A DNA stretch of 64,000 nucleotides from contig NZ_CP091794.1 in the NCBI RefSeq assembly GCF_022024175.1, forward strand, positions 2,294,001-2,358,000, given 5' to 3'. Under the pieces are notes generated by a model, which searched no databases, was not told where the DNA came from, and saw only the letters and a list, made by a program, of their open reading frames with translations. Made by a program: the position numbers and the translations under genes. Source of the DNA: Prevotella communis (GTDB lineage: Bacteria; Bacteroidota; Bacteroidia; Bacteroidales; Bacteroidaceae). This document shows, in pieces, positions 28,107 to 39,079 of the stretch; position 1 is the first letter of the stretch; each line of letters opens with the position of its first letter.

Positions 28107-29690
28107 CTAATTAGGAATCTCGTTTTCGATGATGTTCAGCATCTTGAACGTGGCCTTGATAGCAGCCTCCGTCTGGTCAGCATCCAGTCCGCGTGTGCGC
28201 AGGATACCCCCATTATAATGCCAAGAGATGACTGTCTGTACCAAGGCATCGGTACGTCCGCCCGGCGGAATGGTAACCTGATAATTGGCCAAGACAGGAA
28301 ACGTACGGTTCAGATACTTCTTATAAATATAACGAAGCGCCTTGACAAAAGCGTCATACTGACCATCACCCACAGCACTGCCATCATACTGCTGACCATT
28401 GATTTCTACCTTGACATTAGCACCCGGGCGCAGGCCATAAGCCGTAGAGACCATGTAACTGATCAGTTTGACCTTATCCTCGGAACCGTCGTGCTTCAAG
28501 ACGTCACTGACGATAAAGGGCAGGTCTTCCTGTGTCACAATCTCCTTCTTGTCACCCAGTTCTGTGATACGTTCCGTGACACGGCGTGTCTGCTCAGGCG
28601 TGAGTTCCAACCCCAGTTCCTCCAGATTCTTAGCGATATTAGCCTTACCCGAATTCTTTCCCAGGGCATATTCACGCTTACGTCCGAAACGTTCTGGAAC
28701 CAACTCGTTATAATAAAGCTTATCCTTCGAGTCGCCATCGGCATGCACACCAGCCACCTGCGTAAACACATTCTCACCAACGATAGGCTGGTTGGGGGCT
28801 ACCGTGATGCCACTAAAGCTCTCGACCATACGTGAGAGGTCATTGAGCTGACTCTCTACAATATTTGTCTTGGCATGGAACTGATCCTTCAGAATAGCCT
28901 GAACAGAAGCCATCGGCGCATTACCACAACGCTCACCCAGCCCATTCACGGTGACATGCAGCCCCTTGGCACCACTCAATACGGCTGCCAAGGAATTACT
29001 TACGGCGAGGTCGTAGTCATTATGAGCGTGGAAATCGAAATGAACGTCGGGATAACGTTTTATCATCTTACGGAAATACTCGATGACCTGCAAAGGATTC
29101 ATCACGCCAAGGGTATCAGGAAGCATGAAGCGAGTGATGGAGGATGAAAGATGGTTGGCAGATGTCAGTTGATCCATCAGCTGATAGACATACTCTGGCG
29201 AATCCTTCATACCATTTGACCAGTCCTCCAGATAGAGATTCACACTGATGCCCTTGCTGGCAGCATATTCCACTTCACTAAGAATATCGTTGATATGCTC
29301 TTCTGGCGTCTTGTGCAACTGATGAGTACAGTGTTTCAGTGAACCCTTGGCCAACAAGTTTACGACACGACCGCCACAACTGTCAATCCAGTCGATGCTC
29401 TGTCCACCATCAACAAAGCCTAAGACCTCAACACGACTCAAGAGTCCCATCTTCTGGGCATAGGCACATATTTTGGAGACGGCCTCATGTTCTCCCTCAG
29501 AGACACGTGCAGAAGCCACCTCGATACGGTCTACGTTGACATCGGAGAGCAGTTTGCGCGCCATCACCAACTTCTCGTGAGGCAGGAACGACACGCCATT
29601 GGTCTGTTCGCCATCACGGAGCGTGGAGTCCATAATCTCCACAAAGGGCAAAATGCGCTGATACGTATTCAGTTTCTCTGGTGTTCCCAT
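28107..29690 (-). CDS. cimA: 2-isopropylmalate synthase family protein, probable (R)-citramalate synthase
   Basis: 527 residues. The N-terminal TIM barrel has IMDSTLRDGEQTNGVSF, the HxH metal site FHAHNDYDLAVSNS and NGLGERCGNAP; the C-terminal third is the LeuA regulatory (allosteric) domain with VKVEINGQQYDGSAVGDGQYDA. It is a second paralogue in an operon that already has leuA, and it diverges in the substrate pocket region, which favours condensation of acetyl-CoA with pyruvate to citramalate for isoleucine. Isopropylmalate synthase activity or homocitrate-like activity is the alternative. The start at 29690 lies inside the end of leuD, 22 bases of overlap. The symbol is an inference from context. 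Confidence 0.75.
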   Translation of the reverse strand: MGTPEKLNTYQRILPFVEIMDSTLRDGEQTNGVSFLPHEKLVMARKLLSDVNVDRIEVASARVSEGEHEAVSKICAYAQKMGLLSRVEVLGFVDGGQSIDWIDSCGGRVVNLLAKGSLKHCTHQLHKTPEEHINDILSEVEYAASKGISVNLYLEDWSNGMKDSPEYVYQLMDQLTSANHLSSSITRFMLPDTLGVMNPLQVIEYFRKMIKRYPDVHFDFHAHNDYDLAVSNSLAAVLSGAKGLHVTVNGLGERCGNAPMASVQAILKDQFHAKTNIVESQLNDLSRMVESFSGITVAPNQPIVGENVFTQVAGVHADGDSKDKLYYNELVPERFGRKREYALGKNSGKANIAKNLEELGLELTPEQTRRVTERITELGDKKEIVTQEDLPFIVSDVLKHDGSEDKVKLISYMVSTAYGLRPGANVKVEINGQQYDGSAVGDGQYDAFVKALRYIYKKYLNRTFPVLANYQVTIPPGGRTDALVQTVISWHYNGGILRTRGLDADQTEAAIKATFKMLNIIENEIPN

Positions 29691-30259
29691 TTTTCTATCT
29701 TATCTTTATTGGCCACGAGGAAATCGATATCATCAAGACCATTCATCAGACAGTGCTTCTTATAGCCATTAATATCAAAATGCTCGCTATTGCCAGTTGC
29801 TTTATTGGTCACGGTCTGATTAGGCAGATCAACCTCGACCTGAGTATCGGGATTATTCTGAATTGTCTGGAAAAGTTCCTGCAGGAAGTTTTCGCTCACC
29901 TGCACAGGAAGAACAAAGTTATTCAGTTCGTTGTTCTTATGGATATCAGCAAAGAAGCTGCTGATAACCACACGAAAGCCATAGCCAGCGATAGCCCAGG
30001 CGGCATGTTCACGACTGCTACCAGAACCAAAATTCTTACCTGCCACGAGGATACATCCTTTGTACTTCGGGTCATTGAGAACAAAATCCTCAACGATACT
30101 GCCATCGGGACGATAGCGCCAGTCACGGAAGAGATTATCGCCAAAGCCCTCTTTATCCGTGGCTTTCAGGAAACGGGCGGGAATGATCTGGTCTGTATCT
30201 ACGTTCTCTAAAGGTAAGGGCACGCAGGTAGATGTGATGATGTCAAATTTCTGTTTCAT
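29669..30259 (-). CDS. leuD: 3-isopropylmalate dehydratase small subunit
   Basis: 196 residues with the swivelling-domain hallmarks: [14 protein letters not shown] near the start and the [17 protein letters not shown] loop that contacts substrate. With LeuC it isomerises 2-isopropylmalate to 3-isopropylmalate and probably also citramalate to 3-methylmalate. The start codon overlaps the stop of leuC by four bases, so translation is coupled, and the end overlaps the next gene. Confidence 0.95.
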   Translation of the reverse strand: MKQKFDIITSTCVPLPLENVDTDQIIPARFLKATDKEGFGDNLFRDWRYRPDGSIVEDFVLNDPKYKGCILVAGKNFGSGSSREHAAWAIAGYGFRVVISSFFADIHKNNELNNFVLPVQVSENFLQELFQTIQNNPDTQVEVDLPNQTVTNKATGNSEHFDINGYKKHCLMNGLDDIDFLVANKDKIEKWEHQRN

Positions 30260-31632
30260 AATAATGTACGTGGATCAGTGATTACTCCAGTGACTGCTGC
30301 AGCGGCAGCTACAAGGGGGGAACAGAGGATGGTGCGTGCACCAGGTCCCTGACGGCCCTCAAAATTACGGTTGCTCGTTGATACGGCATACTTGTCTGCA
30401 GGAACCTTGTCATCGTTCATCGCCAAACAGGCTGAGCAACCAGGCTGACGGATTTCAAAGCCTGAAGCTTCGAGAACCTTATCAAGTCCTTCCTCACGAA
30501 TCTGCTTGTCAACAGCCCATGAGCCAGGTACCAGCCATGCCACCACATCAGCAGCCTTTTGACGTCCTTTCACGATAGACGCAAAGGCACGGAAGTCCTC
30601 GATACGGCCGTTGGTACAGGCGCCCAGGAAGACATAGTCAATCTTCTTGCCCAACAGTTTCTCACCTTCCTTGAAGCCCATGTACTGCAAAGATTTATTA
30701 AAATTGGCATCACCCTCAGCAGGAATTGACTCTGTAATACCGATTCCCATACCGGGATTGGTGCCATAAGTGATACGAGGTTCGATATCCGCAGCATCAA
30801 ACACCAGTTCCTTATCAAACACAGCGTCATCGCCACTTTTCAGCGTGCACCAATAGGCCATGGCCTTATCCCAATCCTCACCCTTGGGGGCATATTCCTT
30901 ACCTTTTATATAATCAAAGGTCACGGCGTCAGGAGCTATGAAACCTCCACGCGCCCCCATCTCAATAGAAAGGTTACAGAGCGTCAGGCGACCTTCCATC
31001 GACAGGTTCTTAACCACTTCACCTGCATACTCAACAAAATATCCCGTGGCACCACTGGTTGTCAGTTTCGCCATGAGATAGAGGGCAACATCCTTGGCCG
31101 TCACTCCCCTACCCAACTGTCCGTTGATGGTGATTCGCATAGACTTTGGTTTCTGCTGCAGGATACATTGTGAAGCCATGACCATCTCGACCTCACTGGT
31201 ACCGATACCGAAAGCAACAGCACCCATGGCACCATGGGTAGAGGTATGAGAGTCGCCACATACAATCGTCATACCGGGCAACGAGAGTCCTTTCTCCGGA
31301 CCTACCACATGGATGATGCCATTATCTTTTGACATCATACCAAAATGCTTCAAGCCAAACTCACGGGCATTTCGTTCCAAGGTATCCACCTGTTTCTTTG
31401 ACACAGGGTCGGCAATTGGCTTATCCTGATCATGAGTAGGCGTGTTATGGTCGGGCATACAGACAATCTGTTCCGGACGGAAACACTTTAAGCCCCTGGC
31501 ACGCATACCATCGAAGGCCTGTGGTGAAGTCACCTCATGACAGTAGAGGCGATCAATATAAAGTTGTGTGGGACCATCGGGCACGGTCTGTACCACATGG
31601 GCGTCCCATATCTTATCGAAAAGTGTGTTCAT
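30256..31632 (-). CDS. leuC: 3-isopropylmalate dehydratase large subunit
   Basis: 458 residues. It begins with [13 protein letters not shown] and contains the aconitase-family features: [19 protein letters not shown], the three cysteine ligands for a 4Fe-4S cluster in CTNGRIEDF and PGCSACLAM, and [10 protein letters not shown]. It is the catalytic subunit of the LeuCD isomerase. Its start overlaps the end of leuA by four bases. The Fe-S cluster fits an anaerobic lifestyle. Confidence 0.96.
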   Translation of the reverse strand: MNTLFDKIWDAHVVQTVPDGPTQLYIDRLYCHEVTSPQAFDGMRARGLKCFRPEQIVCMPDHNTPTHDQDKPIADPVSKKQVDTLERNAREFGLKHFGMMSKDNGIIHVVGPEKGLSLPGMTIVCGDSHTSTHGAMGAVAFGIGTSEVEMVMASQCILQQKPKSMRITINGQLGRGVTAKDVALYLMAKLTTSGATGYFVEYAGEVVKNLSMEGRLTLCNLSIEMGARGGFIAPDAVTFDYIKGKEYAPKGEDWDKAMAYWCTLKSGDDAVFDKELVFDAADIEPRITYGTNPGMGIGITESIPAEGDANFNKSLQYMGFKEGEKLLGKKIDYVFLGACTNGRIEDFRAFASIVKGRQKAADVVAWLVPGSWAVDKQIREEGLDKVLEASGFEIRQPGCSACLAMNDDKVPADKYAVSTSNRNFEGRQGPGARTILCSPLVAAAAAVTGVITDPRTLL

Positions 31633-33134
31633 TCTGCTTTCTTGAATTTATTGATACAGTCTATATAGGCTTCCACGGAAGCGGTCACAATGTCGGTATT
31701 AGCACCAAAACCATAGTACAAAGCACCCTGGTACTCTACCTGCATATGTACCTTACCTACATCATCAGACCCCTTGGAGATAGCCTGAATGGTGAATTCC
31801 TTTAATGTCATGTGCTTCATAATAATCTTCTTCAGAGCCTTGATAGCGGCATCCACCGGACCATTGCCACTGGATGCAGCCTCAAACTTCTGTCCACTGA
31901 TATCCAGTCCGATAGAAGCCACACTCTTCACGCCCTTACCTGTAGTAACCTGCAGGAAATCGAGTTTCACAGCATGTTGTTCTGCTGTATCAGCTCCTGC
32001 AAGCATCAGGACATCGGCATCGCTTACCTCTTTTTTCAAATCGGCCAAAGCTAGGAATTTCTCGTATATCTTATCAACTTTCTCTTCATCGCTCACGTCA
32101 ACGCCATTGATATGCAGACGATGTTTCAAGGCAGCACGACCACTACGTGCGGTCAATACAATAGAGTTGTCGTCAATACCAACATCCTTAGGATCCATAA
32201 TCTCATAGGTCTGCACATTTTTCAGCACACCATCCTGATGGATACCGCTGGAATGTGCAAAAGCATTACGTCCTACGACAGCCTTATTGGGCTGAATAGG
32301 CATATTCATTAGACTAGATACCAAACGAGAAGTGGGATAGATTTTCTGGGTATTGATATTGGTTTCAATATCGATTGACTTATGACACTTCAAGATCATG
32401 GCAATCTCTTCCAGACTGGTATTACCGGCACGCTCACCAATACCATTGATGGTGACCTCAACCTGACGGGCACCATTGAGCACACCTTCAAGCGTGTTGG
32501 CCGTAGCCATACCTAAGTCATTGTGACAGTGGGTGGAAATGATAGCACGATCGATATTATCAACATGCTCCTTCAGATAACGTATTTTCTGTCCAAACTC
32601 TTCAGGCAGACAATAGCCTGTCGTATCTGGGATGTTGACCACCGTGGCACCGGCCTTAATGACAGCCTCTACGACACGAGCCAAATACTCATTATCCGTG
32701 CGGCCGGCATCCTCGGCATAGAACTCGACATCGTCCACAAAACGGCGCGCATACTTCACCGCAGCTACAGCTCGCTCAAGAATCTCCTCACGCGTGCTAT
32801 TGAACTTGAACTTGATATGCTCGTCACTTGTGCCGATACCGGTATGGATACGTTTGTGCTTGGCATACTTCAACGCTTCGGCTGCCACGTCAATATCGCG
32901 CTGTACAGCTCTGCTTAACGCACAGATAACAGGCCAAGTGACGGCCTTTGAAATCTCAATTACCGAATTAAAATCGCCCGGACTACTGATAGGGAATCCT
33001 GCTTCAATCACGTCAACGCCCAACTGCTCCAAGGCCTTAGCCACCTGAATCTTCTCTACGGTGTTCAACTGGCATCCAGGCACCTGTTCACCATCGCGCA
33101 GTGTCGTGTCGAAAATAAACAATCTGTCACTCAT
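31629..33134 (-). CDS. leuA: 2-isopropylmalate synthase
   Basis: 501 residues, the family size. The catalytic barrel opens [18 protein letters not shown] and has the [19 protein letters not shown] metal/substrate segment and [14 protein letters not shown]. The C-terminal regulatory domain (from about 385) holds the leucine-sensing region with [14 protein letters not shown]. It condenses acetyl-CoA with 2-oxoisovalerate, the committed step of leucine synthesis, and is expected to be inhibited by leucine. It is the first structural gene after the attenuator and initiates a run of overlapping genes. Confidence 0.96.
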   Translation of the reverse strand: MSDRLFIFDTTLRDGEQVPGCQLNTVEKIQVAKALEQLGVDVIEAGFPISSPGDFNSVIEISKAVTWPVICALSRAVQRDIDVAAEALKYAKHKRIHTGIGTSDEHIKFKFNSTREEILERAVAAVKYARRFVDDVEFYAEDAGRTDNEYLARVVEAVIKAGATVVNIPDTTGYCLPEEFGQKIRYLKEHVDNIDRAIISTHCHNDLGMATANTLEGVLNGARQVEVTINGIGERAGNTSLEEIAMILKCHKSIDIETNINTQKIYPTSRLVSSLMNMPIQPNKAVVGRNAFAHSSGIHQDGVLKNVQTYEIMDPKDVGIDDNSIVLTARSGRAALKHRLHINGVDVSDEEKVDKIYEKFLALADLKKEVSDADVLMLAGADTAEQHAVKLDFLQVTTGKGVKSVASIGLDISGQKFEAASSGNGPVDAAIKALKKIIMKHMTLKEFTIQAISKGSDDVGKVHMQVEYQGALYYGFGANTDIVTASVEAYIDCINKFKKAE

Positions 33135-33175
33135 CTTAGTTTCTTTTTATGTCGTTAAATCGTTATGACGTTATA

Positions 33176-33212
33176 CGAAAAAAGCCTTTCACACTCGGAA
33201 GTGAGAAAGGCT
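33176..33212 (-). terminator. Attenuator terminator of the leu operon
   Basis: On the minus strand AGCCTTTCTCAC and GTGTGAAAGGCT form a stem (33212 to 33183) followed by TTTTTTCG. It lies between the leader peptide and leuA. Its 5' arm includes TCACTTCCG, which is complementary to CGGAAGTGA in the last codons of the leader peptide, so two exclusive foldings are possible. Confidence 0.85.
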
Positions 33213-33265
33213 CTTGTATGATTCAAATGTATGTTAGCATTTACCTGCTCTATATATACGCCTCA

Positions 33266-33331
33266 TCACTTCCGACCACATAGTTGCAGTCGAATAATAA
33301 TAATGGCGTTTAGTAGGCTCTGCTGTATCAT
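33266..33331 (-). CDS. Leucine/isoleucine-rich leader peptide of the leu operon
   Basis: 21 codons, MIQQSLLNAIIIIRLQLCGRK, from an ATG 22 bases after the predicted transcription start to a TGA that lies inside the antiterminator strand (33266-33274). It holds four Leu codons and five Ile codons, four of the latter in a row. Stalling at these codons for lack of charged tRNA would leave the sequence CGGAAGTGA free to pair with the terminator's 5' arm (33196-33204) and let transcription enter leuA; a ribosome that reaches the stop covers it, and the terminator forms. The combination of promoter, leader peptide and two-state RNA is strong evidence of ribosome-mediated attenuation. Confidence 0.8.
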   Translation of the reverse strand: MIQQSLLNAIIIIRLQLCGRK

Positions 33332-33359
33332 TTTAATACTTTTTTCTTCTTTTCGGCTG

Positions 33360-33391
33360 CAAATTTACATATTTCCAGCCAATCATGCAAA
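33360..33391 (-). promoter_or_regulatory. Promoter of the leu operon
   Basis: On the minus strand TTTG (33391-33388) and TAAATTTG (33367-33360) are 20 bases apart. Confidence 0.8.
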
Positions 33392-33407
33392 TAAATCGAT
33401 ACTTTTT

Positions 33408-35978
33408 TTACATCTGAGGCAACTCTAACCACTTAACGTAGCAGAAATCCTGACGATGAGGCAGATTCTTGTTCTTTGGATACATACGTACTGAACACTT
33501 GTACGCACCAGCCTGATGAGGAGCCAGCTTAGCTTCGAATACAAAGTTATTGCCTTCACGACCCACCATCTTCAATGGTTCGATAGAGTAGATACGCTCT
33601 TCACCTTCCTTGTTGACAAATACATTGACCTTCTCCAGTCCAACGGCATCTTCAAGTCCCTGCTCATCTATGACATAACGGAGTGTGTACTCCTGACCTG
33701 TCTCGAGACCCGTTGAAGGAATATTCCACTCGGCAGAAACAACATTGATGCTATCCCAACGCTCAGCAACTGTTTCCTTCCACTGAGCAATATCCTTAGC
33801 CAACTGGTTGTTGTTCTTAGAGATTTCCTTGAAACGCTTTGCTTCTTTTACATAGAACTTATCATAGTAATCATCGAGCTGACGCTTCATGGTGTAGTGA
33901 GGAGCAATGAGAGCGATAGAGTTCTTGATAACCTTCACCCAGCCTTCACTGATACCCTTCTTGTTCTTATTATAATAAAGAGGTATAATCTCGTTCTCGA
34001 GCAAGCCATAGATAGTAGCTGCATCAAGACGGTCCTGATAGCCCTGAGTCTGATAGGTGCGCTTCTCGGTAAGAGCCCATCCAGCACCCTCACGATAGCC
34101 CTCAAGCCACCAGCCATCTTTCACGGAGAGGTTGACAACACCATTCATCTCGGCCTTCTCACCAGAGGTACCAGAAGCCTCAAGAGGACGTGTAGGCGTG
34201 TTCATCCAGATATCAACACCTGATACAAGGCGGCGAGCCAACAGGAAGTCATAGTCCTCAAGGAAGATAATCTTACCCAGGAACTCAGGACGCTGAGAAA
34301 TCTCGTAGATACGCTTAATCAGACCCTGACCAGCACCATCTGCGGGGTGAGCCTTACCTGCGAAGAGGAAAATAACGGGATGTTCGGGATCGTTTACAAT
34401 CTTAGACAGACGAGCCTCGTCCATGAACAACAGATGTGCACGCTTATAGGTAGCAAAACGGCGGCAGAAGCCAATGACCAGCGCATTGGGGTTCATCTTA
34501 TCAAGCAGAGCAACCACACGAGAGGGATCACCCTGATTCTTGAGCCATGTATCACGGAACTGCTCCTTGATATAGTCGAACAACTTATTCTTCAGGGCCA
34601 TACGGGTCTCCCAAATCTCCTCATCGGGACAATTGTAGATACCGTGCCAGATTTCCTCGTTTGACTGGTCGCTCATATGTTTGGTATCAAAGTACTTTGC
34701 ATAGACACGGCGCCACTCGGTAGCACACCATGTGGGGAAGTGTACACCATTGGTGACATAGCCCACGTGATTCTCCTCGGGATAATAGCCGTTCCAGATG
34801 CCGGCAAACATCTTCTGTGAAACCCAGCCGTGGAGCATAGATACGCCATTAACCTCCTGACAAGTGTTGCAAGCGAAAGTTGACATACAGAACTTCTCAC
34901 CGTGGTCATCAGGATTTGTACGACCCATACCGATAAACTCATCCCAAGAGATACCCAACTTCTGAGGATAACCTCCCATATACTTACCGAAGAGGCCCTC
35001 ATCAAAGTAGTCGTGTCCTGCAGGAACAGGTGTGTGTACGGTATAGAGACCGCTGGCACGAACCAGTTCCATGGCCTGGTTGAAGGTCAGTCCTTCCTCG
35101 ATATAGTCGCACAGACGCTGCAGGTTACAAAGAGCAGCATGTCCCTCGTTACAATGATAAATATCCTTCTTGATACCCAGTTTCTTCAGGGTGAGCACAC
35201 CACCGATACCGAGCAGGATTTCCTGCTTCAAGCGGTTCTCCCAGTCACCACCATAAAGTGAGTGAGTGATAGGCTTGTCGTATTCTGAGTTCATATCATT
35301 ATCGGTATCGAGCAGATACAGCTTGATACGACCCACGTTGACACGCCAAATATAAGCATGAACCGTATAGTTCATATAAGGAACGTCAACCACCATTGGC
35401 TGTCCGTTCTCGTCAAGCTGGCGCTCAATAGGCAGCGACGTAAAATTCTGAGCCTCATAGTTGGCAATCTGCTGTCCATCCATTGACAGACTCTGGGTGA
35501 AGTAGCCGAAACGATAGAGGAAGCCAATGGCACACATATCAACATTTGAGTCAGAGGCCTCTTTCAGATAGTCACCGGCCAACATGCCAAGACCACCAGA
35601 GTAAATTTTCAGGGCAGAGTGCATACCATACTCCATAGAGAAGTATGCTACAGAAGGACGCTTTGCATCGGGCTTTACGTCAACATAAGCACGAAACATC
35701 TTATATACATCCTTGATACGCTTCATCAGAGCCTTGTCCTTGACAATCTCTTCCTTACGCGAAAAGCTCAGACGCTCGAGCAACATCACGGGGTTGTGCT
35801 TCACGTCGTGATAGAGTTCTGGATCGAGGTCACGGAAAAGGTCACGGGCCTCATAGTTCCATACCCACCACAAGTTGTGTGCAATCTCACCAAGGCATTT
35901 CAACTCCTCTGGCAGACGAGATTTTACAATCATCTCCTTCCATTGAGGAGCATTCACGTAGTCAGCTTTAATTTTCAT
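33408..35978 (-). CDS. glgP: Alpha-glucan phosphorylase
   Basis: 856 residues. It starts with a DUF3417-type N-terminal domain ([19 protein letters not shown]), then the phosphorylase core with [20 protein letters not shown]. The pyridoxal-phosphate lysine is in [14 protein letters not shown], at Lys608. It is the form typical of Bacteroidetes and archaea, distinct from the E. coli GlgP type. It releases glucose-1-phosphate from glycogen or maltodextrin. A short C-terminal beta domain follows the core. It is 36 bases downstream of glycogen synthase on the same strand, forming a glycogen synthesis and breakdown pair. Its stop lies 17 bases from the leu promoter. Confidence 0.93.
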   Translation of the reverse strand: MKIKADYVNAPQWKEMIVKSRLPEELKCLGEIAHNLWWVWNYEARDLFRDLDPELYHDVKHNPVMLLERLSFSRKEEIVKDKALMKRIKDVYKMFRAYVDVKPDAKRPSVAYFSMEYGMHSALKIYSGGLGMLAGDYLKEASDSNVDMCAIGFLYRFGYFTQSLSMDGQQIANYEAQNFTSLPIERQLDENGQPMVVDVPYMNYTVHAYIWRVNVGRIKLYLLDTDNDMNSEYDKPITHSLYGGDWENRLKQEILLGIGGVLTLKKLGIKKDIYHCNEGHAALCNLQRLCDYIEEGLTFNQAMELVRASGLYTVHTPVPAGHDYFDEGLFGKYMGGYPQKLGISWDEFIGMGRTNPDDHGEKFCMSTFACNTCQEVNGVSMLHGWVSQKMFAGIWNGYYPEENHVGYVTNGVHFPTWCATEWRRVYAKYFDTKHMSDQSNEEIWHGIYNCPDEEIWETRMALKNKLFDYIKEQFRDTWLKNQGDPSRVVALLDKMNPNALVIGFCRRFATYKRAHLLFMDEARLSKIVNDPEHPVIFLFAGKAHPADGAGQGLIKRIYEISQRPEFLGKIIFLEDYDFLLARRLVSGVDIWMNTPTRPLEASGTSGEKAEMNGVVNLSVKDGWWLEGYREGAGWALTEKRTYQTQGYQDRLDAATIYGLLENEIIPLYYNKNKKGISEGWVKVIKNSIALIAPHYTMKRQLDDYYDKFYVKEAKRFKEISKNNNQLAKDIAQWKETVAERWDSINVVSAEWNIPSTGLETGQEYTLRYVIDEQGLEDAVGLEKVNVFVNKEGEERIYSIEPLKMVGREGNNFVFEAKLAPHQAGAYKCSVRMYPKNKNLPHRQDFCYVKWLELPQM

Positions 35979-36014
35979 ATCTTTACTTATTAAGGGATTT
36001 TACATTGAATAACA

Positions 36015-37670
36015 CTAACTTCTGGCAACGACCTTCTTCAAAGCTATGTCGTATGCCTCATAATAATACTTGATAAATTCTTTCCAAAGAGCTTTTTTAG
36101 AGAGTGTCTCAGCAGCCTTACGACAAGCATCGACCTCTGTTTTAGACATCGTTGAGAATTCCGCTACAGTGTCCTTGATATAGTCGGCCACCTCAGAATA
36201 GTTATAGTCTGTACGATGTATCACACGTACACCATCCTGCAACTGACCTTCATGTCCAAATTCCTTATTGGCCCACAGTCCGAAACCAGCCAAATCAGTA
36301 GTAATACAAGGCACTTTAAATGCTACGGCCTCAAGCGGGGTATAGCCCCAAGGCTCGTAGTAAGAGGGATATATACACAGGTCATTACCCAAGACAACAT
36401 CATAATAGGTAAGATTCATGATGCCATCACGACCATCCAGATAATCGGGCAGAAAAACCACCTTAACATTATCTTCATGACGATTGTGCATATCGTAATA
36501 CTTCATCATATTAAGCACACTGTCGTGACCCATATTATGAAGCCAGTGAGTAACCTGCGGAACCTCCAAGGGAGTATCATAGGACTTACCACTTTCCAGT
36601 CTCTCCTGCAAGTCCTTACGAGGCTCACCTACCCAACCGGGCACAACAATGAAAGCAAGAACCTTTTTCTTCAGGTCACGGTCGCGCAGCAGGCGGTTCA
36701 TGGCTTCTACAAACACATCGATACCCTTATTGCGGAACTCATACCGGCCAGAGGTTGAAACAATAATCGTCTCATCATCCAGATTCTCACCCAACAGCGC
36801 ATTGGCCACCTGCAACATCTTCTGACGTGCAGCCTTACGTTTCTTTGTAAACGAGGCAGCCTTTGGCACAAAACTATTGTCAAAGCCATTAGGAAGTACC
36901 ACATCAACGGGTTTATCCAGCAATTCCTTGCACTCATTGGCTGTGATATCACTCACTGTTGTGAAGCAGTCGACATGCCATGCCGTCTGTTTCTCAATAG
37001 AATGCTTTGACTGCATATTCAGTTCCTCAGCCATCTGATCACCATTATAGGCAAAAAGATAATCATAGAGAGGTTTCTGATTACCGGCAATAGAACGACC
37101 AATACTTGTAGCGTGGGTTGTAAAGACGGTGGCTATCTGTGGCAACTTGTTCTTAATATAGAGAGCACCAAGACCACACATCCATTCATTAGCATGGTAA
37201 ACCACCTTCTGCTTACTTGAAAGAGAGTGATGATAGAAGCTTTCTACAACCAATCCGGCTGCATATGAGAACATTGAAGCCTCATCATAGTCACCATAAG
37301 CATGAAGGGAGTCCACACGATAATTCTCCCACAACCAAGTATAAATCTCGTTTTTCTTTTCGAAATACGGTGTAAAATCCACCAGAACTGCGATAGGTTC
37401 GCCTGGTACAGTCCAACGTCCTACCCTGACTTTAAGTCCCTGCTCCTTAGCCTCCCACTGCCATTCAGCAAAGAGAGAAGGTTCTTCACGGAAATATGGG
37501 CTCTCTTTTTCTTTCCAGAAATCAGGGCCAATAAAGATGATCTTATCTTCAAATTTTTCCTGCAAGGTTTTTGCCCGGGTTGAAAGGACGGTGTAGATGC
37601 CACCAACTTTATTACAAACCTCCCAACTCGATTCAAAGATATAGTCTGGAGTTAATAGCTTTTTATTCAT
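36015..37670 (-). CDS. Glycogen synthase, GT3 (GYS) type
   Basis: 551 residues from ATG 37670; the frame opens at 37694 but those codons lie next to the -7 box. The sequence resembles eukaryotic-type glycogen synthase rather than GlgA: FESSWEVCNKVGGIYTVLSTRA at the start, the HANEWMCGLG block, FTTHATSIGRSIAGN, and YPSYYEPWGYTPLEA with the catalytic Glu pair. It elongates alpha-1,4-glucan from a nucleotide-glucose donor (usually UDP-glucose for this family). The gene is first in the operon and is followed by glgP. Promoter at 37692-37699. The neighbouring map/kinase operon includes a nucleotidyltransferase domain that could supply UDP-sugar, but that is inference. Confidence 0.93.
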   Translation of the reverse strand: MNKKLLTPDYIFESSWEVCNKVGGIYTVLSTRAKTLQEKFEDKIIFIGPDFWKEKESPYFREEPSLFAEWQWEAKEQGLKVRVGRWTVPGEPIAVLVDFTPYFEKKNEIYTWLWENYRVDSLHAYGDYDEASMFSYAAGLVVESFYHHSLSSKQKVVYHANEWMCGLGALYIKNKLPQIATVFTTHATSIGRSIAGNQKPLYDYLFAYNGDQMAEELNMQSKHSIEKQTAWHVDCFTTVSDITANECKELLDKPVDVVLPNGFDNSFVPKAASFTKKRKAARQKMLQVANALLGENLDDETIIVSTSGRYEFRNKGIDVFVEAMNRLLRDRDLKKKVLAFIVVPGWVGEPRKDLQERLESGKSYDTPLEVPQVTHWLHNMGHDSVLNMMKYYDMHNRHEDNVKVVFLPDYLDGRDGIMNLTYYDVVLGNDLCIYPSYYEPWGYTPLEAVAFKVPCITTDLAGFGLWANKEFGHEGQLQDGVRVIHRTDYNYSEVADYIKDTVAEFSTMSKTEVDACRKAAETLSKKALWKEFIKYYYEAYDIALKKVVARS

Positions 37671-37691
37671 TTTACACGTTTTATATGGCTG

Positions 37692-37699
37692 CAAAGATA
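37692..37699 (-). promoter_or_regulatory. -7 element of the glycogen operon
   Basis: TATCTTTG on the minus strand. A TTTTTG lies 22 bases upstream, slightly farther than the usual 19-21. Confidence 0.55.
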
Positions 37700-37802
37700 C
37701 TTAAAATAATATTAAATCTAGCAAAAACTCCAAACTATTTTCCCGTTTTTCAGAAATAATTGATTTAAATCTGCTAACTTTGTATTCTAAACAAGAAAAA
37801 AA

Positions 37803-38228
37803 ATGAGAGCTATCTTGATAAGTATCTGTGCTTTATGGAGTTTCGCAACCTATGCACAAAGCGATAAGACAACATTTCACACCTATTTATATAATAAGGA
37901 GTACAAAGTGTATTTGCGAATCAACTTCTATGATCAGGATGTTATTATTCCCGACCAAGACTTGCTTGGTCCCCTACCCGGCTACCTGGGCAAAGAGCGT
38001 AACAGTTTCTGTTGGCCTATTGTCAGCGCGAAAGTCAAAGGAAACAAGGCTCACCTGCAAATGGTAAATGACTACGGCAGTGAGGATCTTGAAGCCACAT
38101 TGACACGCGAGAACGATAGCATCTATGTATTAAAGCAAGGCAAAGGCTCTACCTTAAAGGTGCCTAATGACGGCAAATGGCAGAAGTTGCCAAGCACTCT
38201 GCCATTTGTCAGACCTAAACGTCAATAA
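37803..38228 (+). CDS. Hypothetical secreted protein (141 aa)
   Basis: Signal peptide MRAILISICALWSFATYAQS, then about 120 residues of mostly beta character: VYLRINFYDQDVIIPDQDLLG, FCWPIVSAKVKGNKAHLQM and LTRENDSIYVLKQGKGS. I do not recognise a family; short exported proteins of this type are common in Bacteroidales. A -7 box (TAACTTTG, 37775-37782) lies 20 bases before the start codon, without a clear -33 box. Its last codons overlap the last codons of the convergent map gene by seven bases. It likely ends in the periplasm; role unknown. Confidence 0.7.
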   Translation: MRAILISICALWSFATYAQSDKTTFHTYLYNKEYKVYLRINFYDQDVIIPDQDLLGPLPGYLGKERNSFCWPIVSAKVKGNKAHLQMVNDYGSEDLEATLTRENDSIYVLKQGKGSTLKVPNDGKWQKLPSTLPFVRPKRQ

Positions 38229-39079
38229 GTAAGTATCTCAACACCGTGGTCCGTCATGACCAATGTATGCTCCCACTGGGCACTGGGTTTCTCATCTTCC
38301 GTGATAACCTCCCATCCATAGGGATCATCGGCATCAATAAATACGCGCCACGTACCCATATTAATCATTGGTTCGATAGTGAATACCATACCTGGCACGA
38401 GTAGCATACCCGTACCACGATGTCCGTAGTGGTTCACCTCCGGATCTTCATGGAACTGAAGTCCTACACCATGACCGGCCAAGTCGCGTACGATACCATA
38501 GCCATATTTCTTGCAATGCTTCTCAATAGCATGACCGATATCACCTACAAAACCCCAAGGCTTGGCAGCCTCCATACCTATCTCCAAGCATTCCCTGGCA
38601 ACACGTACTAACTGTTCCTTTTCAGGTGTTGTCTTACCGATAATAAACATGCGAGAGGCATCGGCATAATAGCCATCCAAGATGGTGGTGAAATCGACAT
38701 TGATGATATCGCCTTCCTCCAACACATCCTCTTCTTTAGGAATACCATGACATACCACCTCATTAATACTGGTACACACACTCATGGGGAATCCCTCATA
38801 ATTCAAGCAGGCTGGAATGGCATGATGCTCTTCGCATACCTTCCGGCAAAGCTGGTCAATCTCCAGCGTACTCATGCCTGCATGAATAGTTGCTGCCACA
38901 GCATCTAGAACTGCAGTGTTTACCACACCAGCCCTACGGATGCCCTCAATCTGTTCTGGAGTCTTTATCAACTCACGGGTAGGAACAAGCTTTCCCTTGT
39001 TCTCCCAATACATAATCTGCTTATCAAATTCCGTTGGTTCCTGTCCTGACAGACAGTGCCATCTACGCTTTTTTACCAT
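38222..39079 (-). CDS. map: Methionine aminopeptidase, type I
   Basis: 285 residues. The catalytic domain begins at about 38 (LIKTPEQIEGIRRAG) and has the five metal ligands in the standard segments: NVDFTTILDGYYADAS (two Asp), AGHGVGLQFHEDP (His), VFTIEPMI (Glu) and AQWEHTLVM (Glu). The N-terminal ~35 residues (RRWHCLSGQEPTEFDKQIMYW) are an extension seen in Bacteroidetes and Chlamydia MAPs. It removes the start methionine from new proteins. Its start overlaps the preceding kinase/nucleotidyltransferase gene by 17 bases, so the two are cotranscribed. Convergent overlap at its end. Confidence 0.95.
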   Translation of the reverse strand: MVKKRRWHCLSGQEPTEFDKQIMYWENKGKLVPTRELIKTPEQIEGIRRAGVVNTAVLDAVAATIHAGMSTLEIDQLCRKVCEEHHAIPACLNYEGFPMSVCTSINEVVCHGIPKEEDVLEEGDIINVDFTTILDGYYADASRMFIIGKTTPEKEQLVRVARECLEIGMEAAKPWGFVGDIGHAIEKHCKKYGYGIVRDLAGHGVGLQFHEDPEVNHYGHRGTGMLLVPGMVFTIEPMINMGTWRVFIDADDPYGWEVITEDEKPSAQWEHTLVMTDHGVEILTY

